Source: Streptomyces sp. CBMA291 | Lineage (GTDB): Bacteria > Actinomycetota > Actinomycetes > Streptomycetales > Streptomycetaceae | NCBI RefSeq assembly: GCF_014596525.1 | Contig: NZ_MSJP01000045.1 | Coordinates: 19,675-83,674 of the forward strand | Direction: 5' to 3' | DNA: 64,000 bases | Part shown: piece after piece, positions 1 to 9,154 of the stretch | How the letters are laid out: the number at the start of each line of letters is the position of its first letter | Numbering within the stretch: the first letter of the stretch is position 1 | The notes under the pieces: generated by a model | Database searches by the model: none | The model's input: the letters and a program-made list of their open reading frames with translations, nothing else | Told to the model about the DNA's origin: nothing | Translations under genes and position numbers: made by a program

Positions 1-62
1 ACGAGTGGGGCTACTCCAACCGACTCGTCGACCTCACCGTCTTCGTCGGCGGCCAGCTCTAA
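1..62 (+). CDS. gap: Glyceraldehyde-3-phosphate dehydrogenase, C-terminal fragment
   Basis: Only the last 19 complete codons and the TAA stop are present. They read EWGYSNRLVDLTVFVGGQL, which matches the conserved C-terminus of bacterial NAD-dependent GAPDH (the family motif is YDNEWGYSNR). The gene is cut by the left edge of the window. Its position directly ahead of pgk and tpiA is the usual glycolytic gap-pgk-tpiA order in Streptomyces, which supports the call despite the short length. Confidence 0.85.
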   Translation, partial: EWGYSNRLVDLTVFVGGQL

Positions 63-88
63 GCATCAGGGCGGGCTTTCGATGTGAG

Positions 89-128
89 CAGGGCTCGGGC
101 AGCGCAACGCCGCGCTGTGCGAGCCCTG
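89..128 (+). terminator. Hairpin between gap and pgk
   Basis: A two-part inverted repeat: outer arms CAGGGCTCG (89-97) and CGAGCCCTG (120-128), inner arms CAGCGC (100-105) and GCGCTG (112-117). It is followed by a short T-rich stretch (gtttgtgtg). It may act as a partial terminator or as an RNA processing or stability element between gap and pgk. No long U tract is present, so full termination is not certain. Confidence 0.55.
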
Positions 129-166
129 TTTGTGTGCTCCACCGCGTACCAAGGAGTCTGTGACAG

Positions 167-1378
167 ATGAAGACGATCGACGAACTTCTCGCCGAGGGTG
201 TCTCCGGCAAGCGGGTGTTCGTCCGCGCCGACCTCAACGTGCCGCTCGACGGCACCACCATCACCGACGACGGCCGCATCCGTGCCGTCGTGCCCACGGT
301 CAAGGCACTCGCCGACGCGGGCGCCCGGGTCGTGGTCGCCTCGCACCTGGGCCGCCCCAAGGGCGCCCCGGACCCGGCGTTCTCCCTCGCCCCGGCCGCC
401 GCCCGGCTGGGCGAACTGCTCGGTGCCGAGGTCGCCTTCGCGACGGACACGGTCGGCGACTCCGCCACCGCCACCGTCGCGGGCCTCGCCGACGGTGGTG
501 TCGCCGTCATCGAGAACCTGCGGTTCAACCCCGGCGAGACCTCCAAGGACGACGCCGAGCGCGGCGCCTTCGCCGACCGGCTCGCGGACCTCGCCGACCT
601 CTACGTGGGCGACGGCTTCGGCGCGGTGCACCGCAAGCATGCCTCGGTCTTCGACCTCCCGGCGCGCCTCCCGCACGCCGCCGGCTACCTGATCGCCACC
701 GAGGTCGGCGTCCTGCGCAAGCTCACCGACGACGTCAGCCGCCCGTACGTGGTCGTGCTCGGCGGCGCCAAGGTCTCCGACAAGCTCGGCGTGATCGACC
801 ACCTCCTGGAGAAGGCCGACCGCATCCTTGTCGGCGGCGGCATGGCGTACACCTTCCTCAAGGCCCAGGGCCACGAGGTCGGCGTCTCGCTGCTCCAGGA
901 GGACCAGATCCCGGCGGTCCAGGAGTACCTGCGGCGCGCGAAGGAGCGCGGCGTGGAGTTCGTGCTCCCCGTCGACGTGCTGGTCGCCCCCGGGTTCCCG
1001 GACCTGAAGACCAAGGCCCCGGCCCACCCGGAGACCGTCACGGTGGACGCCATCCCGGCGGACCGGATGGGCCTGGACAACGGCCCCGAGAGCCGTAAGC
1101 TCTACGCCTCGAAGCTCGCCGACGCGGCCACCGTCTTCTGGAACGGCCCGATGGGCGTCTTCGAGCACCCCGACTACGCCGAGGGCACCAAGGCCGTTGC
1201 CCAGGCGCTCGTCGACTCCCCGGCGTTCACCGTGGTCGGCGGCGGCGACTCCGCCGCGGCCGTCCGCATCCTGGGCTTCGACGAAAAGGCATTCGGCCAC
1301 ATTTCGACCGGCGGTGGCGCCTCCCTCGAATACCTTGAGGGCAAGACGCTTCCCGGCCTCGCCGCACTGGAGGACTGA
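167..1378 (+). CDS. pgk: Phosphoglycerate kinase
   Basis: A 403-residue protein of normal family length. It transfers phosphate from 1,3-bisphosphoglycerate to ADP in cytoplasmic glycolysis. The N-terminal signature RADLNVP lies at residues 20-26. Further on are the substrate-helix motif GRPKG, the nucleotide-domain motifs GGAKVSDK and [11 protein letters not shown], and near the C-terminus GGGDSAAAV and [13 protein letters not shown]. The ATG at 167 is preceded by AAGGAG about 10 bases upstream. The gene lies between gap and tpiA, with 7 bases to tpiA, so the two are co-transcribed. Confidence 0.98.
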   Translation: MKTIDELLAEGVSGKRVFVRADLNVPLDGTTITDDGRIRAVVPTVKALADAGARVVVASHLGRPKGAPDPAFSLAPAAARLGELLGAEVAFATDTVGDSATATVAGLADGGVAVIENLRFNPGETSKDDAERGAFADRLADLADLYVGDGFGAVHRKHASVFDLPARLPHAAGYLIATEVGVLRKLTDDVSRPYVVVLGGAKVSDKLGVIDHLLEKADRILVGGGMAYTFLKAQGHEVGVSLLQEDQIPAVQEYLRRAKERGVEFVLPVDVLVAPGFPDLKTKAPAHPETVTVDAIPADRMGLDNGPESRKLYASKLADAATVFWNGPMGVFEHPDYAEGTKAVAQALVDSPAFTVVGGGDSAAAVRILGFDEKAFGHISTGGGASLEYLEGKTLPGLAALED

Positions 1379-1385
1379 CCCCCTT

Positions 1386-2162
1386 ATGAGCACGCGCACC
1401 CCGCTGATGGCGGGCAACTGGAAGATGAACCTCAACCACCTTGAGGCCATCGCCCACGCCCAGAAGCTCGCCTTCGCGCTGACCGACAAGGACTACGACG
1501 CGGTCGAGGTCGCCGTCCTGCCGCCCTTCACCGACCTGCGCTCCGTGCAGACCCTGGTCGACGGCGACAAGCTCAAGATCAAGTACGGCGCCCAGGACAT
1601 CTCGGCCCACGACTCCGGTGCCTACACCGGCGAGATCTCGGGCCTGATGCTGTCCAAGCTGAAGTGCTCCTACGTGGCCGTCGGCCACTCCGAGCGCCGC
1701 CAGTACCACGCCGAGAACGACGAGATCTGCAACGCCAAGGTGAAGGCCGCGTTCAAGCACGGCCTGACCCCGATCCTCTGCGTCGGCGAGGGTCTGGACA
1801 TCCGCAAGGCCGGACAGCAGGTCGAGTACACCCTCGCCCAGCTCGACGGCGGTCTGAAGGATGTCCCGGCCGAGCAGGCCGAGTCCATCGTGATCGCCTA
1901 CGAGCCCGTCTGGGCCATCGGCACCGGCGAGGTCGCCACCCCGGAGGACGCGCAGGAGGTCTGCGGCGCGATCCGCGGCCGCCTCGCCGAGCTGTACTCG
2001 CAGGAGCTGGCCGACAAGGTCCGCATCCAGTACGGCGGCTCGGTCAAGTCCGGCAACGTCGCCGCGATCATGGCGCAGCCGGACGTCGACGGCGCCCTGG
2101 TGGGCGGCGCGGCACTGGACGCCGACGAGTTCGTCAAGATCGTCCGCTTCCGCGACCAGTGA
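1386..2162 (+). CDS. tpiA: Triosephosphate isomerase
   Basis: 258 residues, normal for the family. The enzyme interconverts dihydroxyacetone phosphate and glyceraldehyde-3-phosphate. The catalytic residues are visible: Lys13 in AGNWKMN, His101 in VGHSERR and Glu173 in [10 protein letters not shown], with the phosphate-binding YGGSV and GALVGGAAL motifs near the C-terminus. The ATG at 1386 lies 7 bases after pgk. An upstream in-frame extension exists but runs inside pgk, and the family N-terminus supports this start. Confidence 0.98.
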   Translation: MSTRTPLMAGNWKMNLNHLEAIAHAQKLAFALTDKDYDAVEVAVLPPFTDLRSVQTLVDGDKLKIKYGAQDISAHDSGAYTGEISGLMLSKLKCSYVAVGHSERRQYHAENDEICNAKVKAAFKHGLTPILCVGEGLDIRKAGQQVEYTLAQLDGGLKDVPAEQAESIVIAYEPVWAIGTGEVATPEDAQEVCGAIRGRLAELYSQELADKVRIQYGGSVKSGNVAAIMAQPDVDGALVGGAALDADEFVKIVRFRDQ

Positions 2163-2194
2163 GTATGCGGTAGCGGAGTTACGTCGTACCCTTG

Positions 2195-2222
2195 CGGGGG
2201 TCGGGCAGGTGCCCGGCCCCCG
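2195..2222 (+). terminator. Hairpin after tpiA
   Basis: Arms CGGGGGTCGGGC and GCCCGGCCCCCG pair over 12 bases with one wobble around a 4-base loop, followed by tccgtatt. It most likely ends the gap-pgk-tpiA transcript, or attenuates read-through into secG 58 bases downstream. Confidence 0.6.
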
Positions 2223-2280
2223 TCCGTATTAGCCCTCCGTACAAGTCCGTCCGTACGAGTCCGAGGAAGTTGGTCCAGCC

Positions 2281-2517
2281 GTGGTTATGGGGTTCTCGAT
2301 CGCCCTGATCGTCTTCAGCGCGCTGCTGATGCTGCTCGTGCTGATGCACAAGGGGAAGGGTGGCGGCCTCTCCGACATGTTCGGTGGCGGCATGCAGTCC
2401 TCCGTGGGCGGCTCCTCGGTCGCCGAGCGCAACCTGGACCGGATCACCGTCGTGGTCGGTCTGCTCTGGTTCGCCTGCATTGTGGTACTCGGCCTGCTGA
2501 TGAAGCTGGACGGGTAA
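2281..2517 (+). CDS. secG: Preprotein translocase subunit SecG
   Basis: A 78-residue membrane protein with two hydrophobic segments (about residues 3-22 and 52-74) around a polar Gly-rich loop containing KGKGGGLSDMFGGG. This is the hallmark of SecG, the small subunit of the SecYEG channel. The GTG at 2281 is used because it gives the full first membrane segment; an ATG two codons later is also possible. It sits after tpiA, the common actinobacterial arrangement. Spacing to the next gene is 77 bases. Confidence 0.93.
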   Translation: MVMGFSIALIVFSALLMLLVLMHKGKGGGLSDMFGGGMQSSVGGSSVAERNLDRITVVVGLLWFACIVVLGLLMKLDG

Positions 2518-2594
2518 CTCCTAACACTGGACGCGCGTTGGGCCTTACGTAGACTGGGGCATCTTCGAGCACCATCACGCAGGGAGTTACGACC

Positions 2595-2930
2595 GTGGCA
2601 AGTGGCAACGCGATCCGGGGAAGCCGGGTCGGCGCGGGGCCGATGGGGGAGGCCGAGCGAGGCGAGTCGGCGCCGCGCCTCCGCATCTCCTTCTGGTGCT
2701 CGAACGGGCATGAGACCCAGCCGAGCTTCGCCAGCGACGCACAGGTCCCGGAGACCTGGGACTGCCCGCGCTGCGGCTTCCCGGCAGGTCAGGACCGGGA
2801 CAACCCGCCGGACCCGCCGCGCACGGAGCCGTACAAGACCCACCTCGCCTATGTGCGCGAGCGTCGCAGCGACGCCGACGGGGAGGCGATCCTCGCGGAG
2901 GCGCTGGCGAAACTGCGCGGCGAGATCTGA
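2595..2930 (+). CDS. RbpA-family RNA polymerase-binding protein (RbpB-like paralogue)
   Basis: 111 residues. The central part carries Cys35, His39, Cys57 and Cys60 (FWCSNGHE and WDCPRCG), the zinc-ribbon pattern of RbpA, the actinobacterial RNA polymerase accessory protein that stabilises sigma-bound holoenzyme. A C-terminal helix with TEPYKTHLAYVRERRSDADG resembles the sigma-interacting segment. The sequence differs clearly from the canonical Streptomyces RbpA as I recall it, so this is likely the second copy (RbpB). The GTG start at 2595 follows GGGAG. A strong terminator follows the gene. A role in transcription is inferred from family membership. Confidence 0.82.
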   Translation: MASGNAIRGSRVGAGPMGEAERGESAPRLRISFWCSNGHETQPSFASDAQVPETWDCPRCGFPAGQDRDNPPDPPRTEPYKTHLAYVRERRSDADGEAILAEALAKLRGEI

Positions 2931-2951
2931 TGACAGTGTGACGGTGTGAAG

Positions 2952-2992
2952 AACGGGCCTGCCCGCGAACTCGGTTCGCGGGCAGGCCCGTT
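2952..2992 (+). terminator. Strong intrinsic terminator after the RbpA paralogue
   Basis: A perfect 19-base inverted repeat, AACGGGCCTGCCCGCGAAC, with a 3-base TCG loop and a trailing T-rich cgcctttccc. It lies 21 bases beyond the stop codon at 2930. Confidence 0.9.
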
Positions 2993-3140
2993 CGCCTTTC
3001 CCCCGCCGCCCGCGCCCCCGACTTCCCTGCTCACGGCCACTGTCAGTGGCGTCCCCTACTGTCGGTGACGAACGGATGGGCGGCGAACGGGATCGGCGGC
3101 GAACGGGACCGCCCGATCCGGCCGGAGACAGGGGGGCACC

Positions 3141-4370
3141 ATGACCGCGACACCACTGAGCACCACACCAGGCAAGGACCGCACCGCCGCGCCCCCTTGG
3201 CGCGGCGGATTCGGACGCCTCTGGACCGCCGCCGTCGTCTCCCGCCTCGGCGACGCCCTGCGCGCCGGGGCGATGCCCCTGCTCGCCGCCTCCCTCACCG
3301 ACGACCCCCTCCTCATCGCCTCCGTCACCGCCTGCGGCTTCCTCCCCTGGCTCCTCTTCGGACTCCTCGGCGGCGCCGTCGCCGACCGCGTCGACCAGCG
3401 GCGCGCCATGTGGGCCGTCGACCTCCTCCGAGGCGTACTCCTCGCCGGCTTCGCCCTCGCCGTCGCCCTCGGACACGCGGGCATCGCCCTCCTCCTCGTC
3501 CTCGCCTTCACCCTCACCACCCTCCAGACCCTCTTCGACAACGCGGCCACCGCCCTGCTCCCCACCCTCGTCCCCACCGAGGCCCTCGCCGGGGCCAACG
3601 CCCGCCTGATGACCGGTCAACAGCTCGCCGGAGGACTCCTCGCCACCCCCCTGGTCCCCGTCCTGCTGCTCGCCGGAGCCGCCATGCCGTACGCGGCCGA
3701 CGCCGCCACCTACCTCCTCGCCGCACTCCTCGTCGCCTCCCTGCGCACCGGGGCACCCGACCGGCCGCCCCGCCCCGCCGGGTCCACCCTGCGCGCCGAG
3801 ATGGCCGAGGGCATCGCCGCGCTCCGCCACGACCGGACACTGCGCTGCCTCGGCATCGCCACCGCCCTCTGCAACACGGGGGTCGGCGCCCTGATCGCCA
3901 CCCTCGTCGTCCTGGTCACCGACGGCCTCCACGCGGGGAACGCGGGCTACGCGGCCATGGGCACCGCCTTCGCCGCGGGCGGCGTCATCGGCGGCTTCCT
4001 CGCCCGCCGGATCGCCGAGCGCACCGGACGGGTCCGCGCCGTCCTCCTCGCCGGGACCGTCCAGACGGGTTGTCTGGTTCTGATGGGTACGGTGCCCGTC
4101 CTGGCGGTATCGATCGGAGCCATGGCGGTGTTCGGATGCATGGGAACGGTGTGGAACGTCCAGCTGACGACCCTCATGCAGGAGCGTGCCCCCGAGGGCA
4201 TGCTCGGCCGCGTCGCAGCGGCCTTCCGGACCCTCGCCGTCGCGGGCGCCCCGCTCGGGGCCGTCCTCGGCGGCGCGGTGGCCGCCGGCTGGGGACCGCT
4301 CACACCCGCGCTCCTGGCGGCTGCGCTGTTCGCGCTCACCGTCGCGTCGCTCGTACCCCTGATCAATTAG
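3141..4370 (+). CDS. MFS family transporter
   Basis: 409 residues with about twelve hydrophobic segments and the major-facilitator motif A region after the second segment (GGAVADRVDQRRAM). The overall layout resembles EntS-like and multidrug H+ antiporters, so it is probably an exporter; the substrate cannot be read from sequence. The ATG at 3141 is preceded by AGGGGGG. The gene stands alone between the terminator at 2952-2992 and pgi (48 bases to pgi) and is not an obvious part of the glycolytic cluster. Confidence 0.85.
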   Translation: MTATPLSTTPGKDRTAAPPWRGGFGRLWTAAVVSRLGDALRAGAMPLLAASLTDDPLLIASVTACGFLPWLLFGLLGGAVADRVDQRRAMWAVDLLRGVLLAGFALAVALGHAGIALLLVLAFTLTTLQTLFDNAATALLPTLVPTEALAGANARLMTGQQLAGGLLATPLVPVLLLAGAAMPYAADAATYLLAALLVASLRTGAPDRPPRPAGSTLRAEMAEGIAALRHDRTLRCLGIATALCNTGVGALIATLVVLVTDGLHAGNAGYAAMGTAFAAGGVIGGFLARRIAERTGRVRAVLLAGTVQTGCLVLMGTVPVLAVSIGAMAVFGCMGTVWNVQLTTLMQERAPEGMLGRVAAAFRTLAVAGAPLGAVLGGAVAAGWGPLTPALLAAALFALTVASLVPLIN

Positions 4371-4418
4371 GTTGGGAGACGCAGCGGGGCAGACAAGCAG
4401 GACGAGAAGAAATGGGCG

Positions 4419-6080
4419 ATGTCCGAGATGAACGACCAAGGCCGCACCAGGCTCAACCGGCTGCCCGAGTGGGCGGCCCTCGGCAAGCACCGTGAGCAGT
4501 TGGGCGACACCCATCTGCGCGAACTCTTCGCCGCGGACCCGGAGCGTGGCAGCGGCTACGCACTGCGCGTCGGAGACCTCTATCTGGACTACTCCAAGCA
4601 CCTCGTCACCGACGAGACGCTGACCCTGCTGCGGGAACTCGCCACCGCCACCGGCGTGGCCGAGCTGCGCGAGGCCATGTTCCGCGGCGAGAAGATCAAC
4701 ACCACCGAGGACCGCGCGGTCCTCCACACCGCGCTGCGCGCCCCCCGGGACGCCGTCGTCGAGACCGACGGGGAGAACGTCGTCCCCGGGGTGCACGCCG
4801 TACTCGACCGGATGGGGGCCTTCGCCGACAAGGTCCGCGCGGGGGAGTGGACGGGCCACACCGGCCGGCCGATCAGGAACGTCGTCAACATCGGCATCGG
4901 CGGCTCCGACCTCGGTCCCGCGATGGCCTACGAGGTCCTGCGCTCCTTCACCCGGCGGGACCTGACGTTCCGTTTCGTCTCCAACGTGGACGGCGCCGAC
5001 CTCCACGAGGCGGTCCGCGACCTCGACCCCGCCGAGACCCTCTTCATCGTCGCCTCGAAGACCTTCACCACCATCGAGACGATCACCAACGCCACCTCCG
5101 CAAGGAACTGGCTGCTCACCGGCCTCGGCGCCGGTCAGGAGGCCGTCGCCCGGCACTTCGTGGCCCTCTCGACCAACGCCGAGAAGGTCGAGGAGTTCGG
5201 CATCGACACGGCGAACATGTTCGAGTTCTGGGACTGGGTCGGCGGACGCTACTCCTACGACTCCGCCATCGGCCTCTCCCTGATGATCGCCATCGGGCCG
5301 GACCGCTTCCGCGAGATGCTCGACGGCTTCCACCTCGTCGACGAGCACTTCCGCACCGCACCGCCCGAGGAGAACGCGCCGCTGCTGCTCGGCCTCCTCG
5401 GCGTCTGGTACGGGGCGTTCTTCGACGCCCAGTCCCACGCGGTCCTGCCGTACTCGCACTACCTGTCCAAGTTCACCGCCTACCTCCAGCAGCTCGACAT
5501 GGAGTCCAACGGCAAGTCGGTGGACCGTCAGGGCGAGCGGGTCGACTGGCAGACCGGCCCCGTCGTCTGGGGCACCCCCGGCACCAACGGACAGCACGCC
5601 TACTACCAGCTGATCCACCAGGGCACCAAGGTCATCCCGGCCGACTTCATCGGCTTCGCCCGGCCCGTCGCCGACCTGGCGCCCGGTCTGGTGGCCCAGC
5701 ACGACCTGCTCATGGCCAACTTCCTCGCCCAGACACAGGCGCTGGCCTTCGGCAAGACCCCCGAGGAGGTACGGGCCGAGGGCGTCCCCGAGGAACTCGT
5801 CCCGCACAAGACCTTCCAGGGCAACCACCCGACGACGACGATCCTCGCCGACGAGCTGACCCCCGCCGTCCTCGGCCAGCTCATCGCGCTCTACGAGCAC
5901 AAGGTCTTCGTCCAGGGCGCCGTCTGGAACATCGACTCCTTCGACCAGTGGGGCGTCGAGCTGGGCAAGGTCCTCGCCAAGCGGATCGAGCCGGTCCTGA
6001 CCGACGGCGAGGACAGCGGACACCTCGACAGCTCGACCGCCGGGCTCGTCGGCGTCTACCGCTCGCTGCGCGGACGGTAA
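4419..6080 (+). CDS. pgi: Glucose-6-phosphate isomerase
   Basis: 553 residues, full length for the bacterial two-domain enzyme that interconverts glucose-6-phosphate and fructose-6-phosphate. Visible motifs are [24 protein letters not shown], the phosphate-binding [34 protein letters not shown] with the ring-opening histidine, and the C-terminal WGVELGK lysine. The ATG at 4419 has a purine-rich AGAAGAA upstream. It faces the minus-strand zwf operon across two membrane-protein genes, so the entry points of glycolysis and the pentose phosphate path are physically close. Confidence 0.97.
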   Translation: MSEMNDQGRTRLNRLPEWAALGKHREQLGDTHLRELFAADPERGSGYALRVGDLYLDYSKHLVTDETLTLLRELATATGVAELREAMFRGEKINTTEDRAVLHTALRAPRDAVVETDGENVVPGVHAVLDRMGAFADKVRAGEWTGHTGRPIRNVVNIGIGGSDLGPAMAYEVLRSFTRRDLTFRFVSNVDGADLHEAVRDLDPAETLFIVASKTFTTIETITNATSARNWLLTGLGAGQEAVARHFVALSTNAEKVEEFGIDTANMFEFWDWVGGRYSYDSAIGLSLMIAIGPDRFREMLDGFHLVDEHFRTAPPEENAPLLLGLLGVWYGAFFDAQSHAVLPYSHYLSKFTAYLQQLDMESNGKSVDRQGERVDWQTGPVVWGTPGTNGQHAYYQLIHQGTKVIPADFIGFARPVADLAPGLVAQHDLLMANFLAQTQALAFGKTPEEVRAEGVPEELVPHKTFQGNHPTTTILADELTPAVLGQLIALYEHKVFVQGAVWNIDSFDQWGVELGKVLAKRIEPVLTDGEDSGHLDSSTAGLVGVYRSLRGR

Positions 6081-6103
6081 CGACGATGAGGGGGGAGAAC
6101 GCG

Positions 6104-6586
6104 GTGCGGCTCAGGCCGCCGAGGAACGCCGTGGACGAGCGGGCCGTGCCCTGGTGGCGGGTCAGGATCCTGACGGCCACCGTCGTACCGGCGCTGGTCC
6201 TCGCCGTCCTCGGCACCCTGATCGGGCCCGCCCGGTTCTGGCTGCTGACGGCGGCCGGGGCCGTGACGGCGGCCGGACTGCTCTGCGCCGCGTTCTTCCC
6301 CGGCTGGTGGTTCCGGGTGCACCGCTGGGAGGTCACCGAGGACGCCGTCTACGCCCGCACGGGGGCCTTCTGGCAGGAGTGGCGGATCGCCCCGATGTCC
6401 CGCGTCCAGACCGTCGACACCTCGCGGGGCCCGCTGGAACAGGCCTTCCGGCTCGCCACGGTCACCGTCACCACCGCCTCCTCCCGAGGCGCGATCCGCA
6501 TCGGCGGCCTCGACCACGAACGGGCCGCCGCCCTCGCCGAGCACCTGACCGCGCTCACCCGGGCCACCCCTGGGGACGCCACGTGA
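6104..6586 (+). CDS. PH-domain (bPH2/DUF304) membrane protein, small subunit
   Basis: About 160 residues with two adjacent hydrophobic segments near the N-terminus, then a basic beta-rich part containing VTEDAVYARTGAFWQEWRIAPMSRVQTVDTSRGPLEQ, typical of bacterial PH domains (YdbS type). GTG 6104 is preferred because GGGGGGAG ends 6 bases before it. ATG 6086, 5 bases after pgi, is in frame but lacks a visible ribosome site. The stop overlaps the start of the next gene (GTGA), so the pair is translationally coupled. Function is unknown; YdbS/YdbT pairs occur together in many bacteria. Confidence 0.82.
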   Translation: MRLRPPRNAVDERAVPWWRVRILTATVVPALVLAVLGTLIGPARFWLLTAAGAVTAAGLLCAAFFPGWWFRVHRWEVTEDAVYARTGAFWQEWRIAPMSRVQTVDTSRGPLEQAFRLATVTVTTASSRGAIRIGGLDHERAAALAEHLTALTRATPGDAT

Positions 6587-8295
6587 CCGTGGACCCGGCG
6601 CGGTCCCGAGACTGGCCGGGACTTGGGGCCGGGGCCGGGGCGGAAGCCGAGTCCGGGGCCGAGACCTGGGCTGGAGCCGGAGCCGGAGCCGAGTCCGGGG
6701 CCGGAGCCGCGCAGCAAGGCCCCGCCGACCTCGTCACCCCCGCCACCCCCGAGCACCCCGTCAAGCTGCTCGACCCCGTCGACGGCTGGCTCCGCCTCGC
6801 CCCCCGTACCGTCCTCGTGCGGGGTGTCCTCTTCGCCGGGGTGCTCGGAGGCGCCGGTCTGCCGCTCGCCTTCGGGTTCACCGGCTCACGGCCGTGGTGG
6901 CAGGCCGCCTCCTGGATCGTCGGGGGCTTTCTGCTCGTCCTCGGCGTCACCCTCGTGGCCGAGACGGTCCGGTTCCGGCGGACCCGCTACCGCGTCGGCC
7001 CCGAGCGGGTCGAGCTGCACACCGGGCTGCTCGTCGTCCAGCGCCGCTCGCTCGCCCGCGACCGCGTCCGCAGCGCCGATCTGAGCGCCAACCTCCTCCA
7101 ACGCCTCTTCGGCCTCGTCAAAGTCCGCGTCGGCACCGGAGAGCACACCGGCGGCGAGTCCACCCTCGAACTCGACCTGGTCACCCGGGCCGAGGGCGAG
7201 CGGCTCCGGCGCGAGCTGCTCGCCCGCACCACCGCCCCCGCCGAGGCCCCCGACCCGGACGGCGCCCTCGCCGTCCTCGACCCGCGCTGGATCCGCTTCG
7301 CCCCCGTCTCCTTCCTCGCCCCCGCCCTCGGCAGCGCGGCCATCGGCGCGGTCATGCAGGTCAGCGAGTGGTTCGGCGCCCAGGCGCAAGTCATCGACTG
7401 GATAGGGGACCGCTTCCGGGAGGTCTCCCTCACCTGGATGATCGTCGATCTGGTCCTTCTCGCCACCGCCGTCGGCGCGGTCGGCGCCCTCGGGCTCTGG
7501 GCCGAGATGTGGTGGAACTACCGCCTGGAGCGCGAGCCGGGCGGCACCCTCCGGGTCTCCCGGGGCCTGCTCACCTCCCGCTCGGTCTCCCTGGAGGAAC
7601 GACGGCTGCGGGGGATCGAACTGGTCGAGCCTTTCGGCGCCCGGATCTTCGGCGCCGCCCGGGTCGACGCGGTCGCCACCGGCCTCGCACAGGACGACGG
7701 CGACCGGCACGCCGACCTGAAGAACCTGCTGCCGCCGGTGGAGCGGGCCGTCGCGGACCGGGTCGCCGCCGACGTCCTGCGCGAACCGGTGCCGCCCACC
7801 GGGATGCCCCTGGCCGCCCACCCCCGGGCGGCCCGCGACCGCAGGGTGCGCCGGGCCCTGGGCGGCGTCCTCGTCCCGGCCGCCGTCCTCGCCCTGCTCG
7901 GGGTGCTCCTCACCCCCGTCCTGCTGTACGTGGCGGCGGGCGGTGTCCTGCTCGGCGTCCCGGTCGCCGTACTGTTCGCCCTCGACGCCTACCGGGCCCT
8001 CGGCCACGGCGTCGGCGGCGCCTGGCTGGTGACCCGTTCGGGGACGCTGCGGCGGGCCACCGTGGTGCTCCAGCGCTCCGGTGTCATCGGCTGGACGATC
8101 AGACAGTCGTACCTTCAACGGCGTGCCGGGGTGCTGACCCTGACCGCCACGACGGCGGCGGGTGCGGGGGCGTACGAGGTCCGCGACGCCGGGCAGAGCC
8201 AGGGCCTGACCTTCGCCGCCGAGGCCGTACCCGATCTGCTCGCGCCCTTCCTGGAAGCCGTACCCACGCCGGAGGCCCGGTCCACCGAGGGGTGA
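6583..8295 (+). CDS. Multi-PH-domain (YdbT-like) membrane protein
   Basis: 570 residues starting at the GTG that overlaps the previous stop by 4 bases. After an Ala/Gly/Glu low-complexity N-terminus (about residues 10-45) come repeated units, each a pair of hydrophobic segments followed by a bPH2-type segment. These are seen near YRVGPERVELHTGLLVVQRRSL, LRVSRGLLTSRSVSLEERRLRGIELVEP and AWLVTRSGTLRRATVVLQRSGV, so three PH-like repeats. This matches YdbT-family proteins of unknown function. A terminator-like repeat spans its stop codon. Confidence 0.82.
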   Translation: MTVDPARSRDWPGLGAGAGAEAESGAETWAGAGAGAESGAGAAQQGPADLVTPATPEHPVKLLDPVDGWLRLAPRTVLVRGVLFAGVLGGAGLPLAFGFTGSRPWWQAASWIVGGFLLVLGVTLVAETVRFRRTRYRVGPERVELHTGLLVVQRRSLARDRVRSADLSANLLQRLFGLVKVRVGTGEHTGGESTLELDLVTRAEGERLRRELLARTTAPAEAPDPDGALAVLDPRWIRFAPVSFLAPALGSAAIGAVMQVSEWFGAQAQVIDWIGDRFREVSLTWMIVDLVLLATAVGAVGALGLWAEMWWNYRLEREPGGTLRVSRGLLTSRSVSLEERRLRGIELVEPFGARIFGAARVDAVATGLAQDDGDRHADLKNLLPPVERAVADRVAADVLREPVPPTGMPLAAHPRAARDRRVRRALGGVLVPAAVLALLGVLLTPVLLYVAAGGVLLGVPVAVLFALDAYRALGHGVGGAWLVTRSGTLRRATVVLQRSGVIGWTIRQSYLQRRAGVLTLTATTAAGAGAYEVRDAGQSQGLTFAAEAVPDLLAPFLEAVPTPEARSTEG

Positions 8296-8306
8296 ACCGG
8301 GCCTCC
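8271..8306. terminator. Inverted repeat between convergent genes
   Basis: A perfect 11-base inverted repeat, GGAGGCCCGGT (8271-8281) and ACCGGGCCTCC (8296-8306), with the stop codon of the PH-domain gene (8293-8295) in the loop. It probably serves as a terminator for the plus-strand unit, and perhaps for the minus-strand pgl transcript that ends at 8369. Confidence 0.6.
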
Positions 8307-8368
8307 GGGCGCGGGATCGAAACGCGGGATCGGGCAGTGGTGTCAGGCAGCGGTGCCCGACCGTGGGA

Positions 8369-9154
8369 TCAGGCCGACGCCGGCGGGTAGAGGCTCCTCG
8401 GGAGTTCCGAGGCCGCCGCCGCGTCGAGCAGCCACAGGGTGCGCGAGCGGCCGCGGGCGCCCGCCGCCGGGGCCTGCACCTCGCCCGCGCCGGACAGCGC
8501 GATCGCCGCCGCCTTCGCCTTGTCCTCGCCCGCCGCGAGCAGCCAGACCTCCTTGGCCGCCCGGATCGCCGGAAGGGTCAGGGAGACCCGGGTCGGCGGC
8601 GGCTTGGGCGCACCGTGCACCCCGACCACCGTGCGCTCGGTCTCGCGGACCGCGGGCAGCTCGGGAAAGAGCGAGGCCACATGGGTGTCGGGGCCGACAC
8701 CCAGCATCAGCACGTCGAAGGCCGGGACCCCGCCGTGCTCGCCGGGACCCGCGGCGGCGGCCAGCTCCGCCGCGTACGCGGCCGCGGCCGCGTCCACGTC
8801 GGAGCCGTACGGCCCGTCCGAAGCGGGCATGGCGTGCACCCGCGCGGGGTCGAGCGGCACCCCGTCGAGCAGGGCCGCACGGGCCTGGGTGACGTTCCGC
8901 TCGGGGTCGCCCTCGGGCAGATAGCGCTCGTCACCCCACCACAGATCGAGCCGCGACCAGTCGACCGCGTCCCGGGCGGGCGCCGTGCCGAGCGCCGCGA
9001 GCAGCCCGTTGCCGTTGCGCCCACCGGTCAGCACCACCGATGCGGAACCCCGGGAGGCCTGCGCGTCGACGATCTTCGTGATCAGCCGGGCGGCGGCCGC
9101 CTCGGCCATCAGCTCCTTGTCGCGGTGGACGACCAGCTGAGGGGTGCTGGTCAC
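8369..9154 (-). CDS. pgl: 6-phosphogluconolactonase
   Basis: 261 residues, family length (DevB/SOL type). It hydrolyses 6-phosphogluconolactone in the oxidative pentose phosphate pathway. Motifs are LTGGRNGNGLL near the N-terminus, the signature WWGDERYLP, and LMLGVGPDTHVASLFP. The last is normally GPDGHTASLFP, so Thr-His replaces Gly-His here while the catalytic histidine is kept. The GTG at 9154 overlaps the opcA stop by 4 bases, so it is the last gene of the operon. Confidence 0.95.
   Translation of the reverse strand: MTSTPQLVVHRDKELMAEAAAARLITKIVDAQASRGSASVVLTGGRNGNGLLAALGTAPARDAVDWSRLDLWWGDERYLPEGDPERNVTQARAALLDGVPLDPARVHAMPASDGPYGSDVDAAAAAYAAELAAAAGPGEHGGVPAFDVLMLGVGPDTHVASLFPELPAVRETERTVVGVHGAPKPPPTRVSLTLPAIRAAKEVWLLAAGEDKAKAAAIALSGAGEVQAPAAGARGRSRTLWLLDAAAASELPRSLYPPASA

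Noticed and set aside
2229..6023. A very long minus-strand open frame opposite the MFS and pgi genes
   Set aside because: It arises from the high-GC third positions of the plus-strand genes. Its translation is Gly/Arg/Glu-rich with no recognisable domain, while the plus strand carries clear MFS and pgi motifs.
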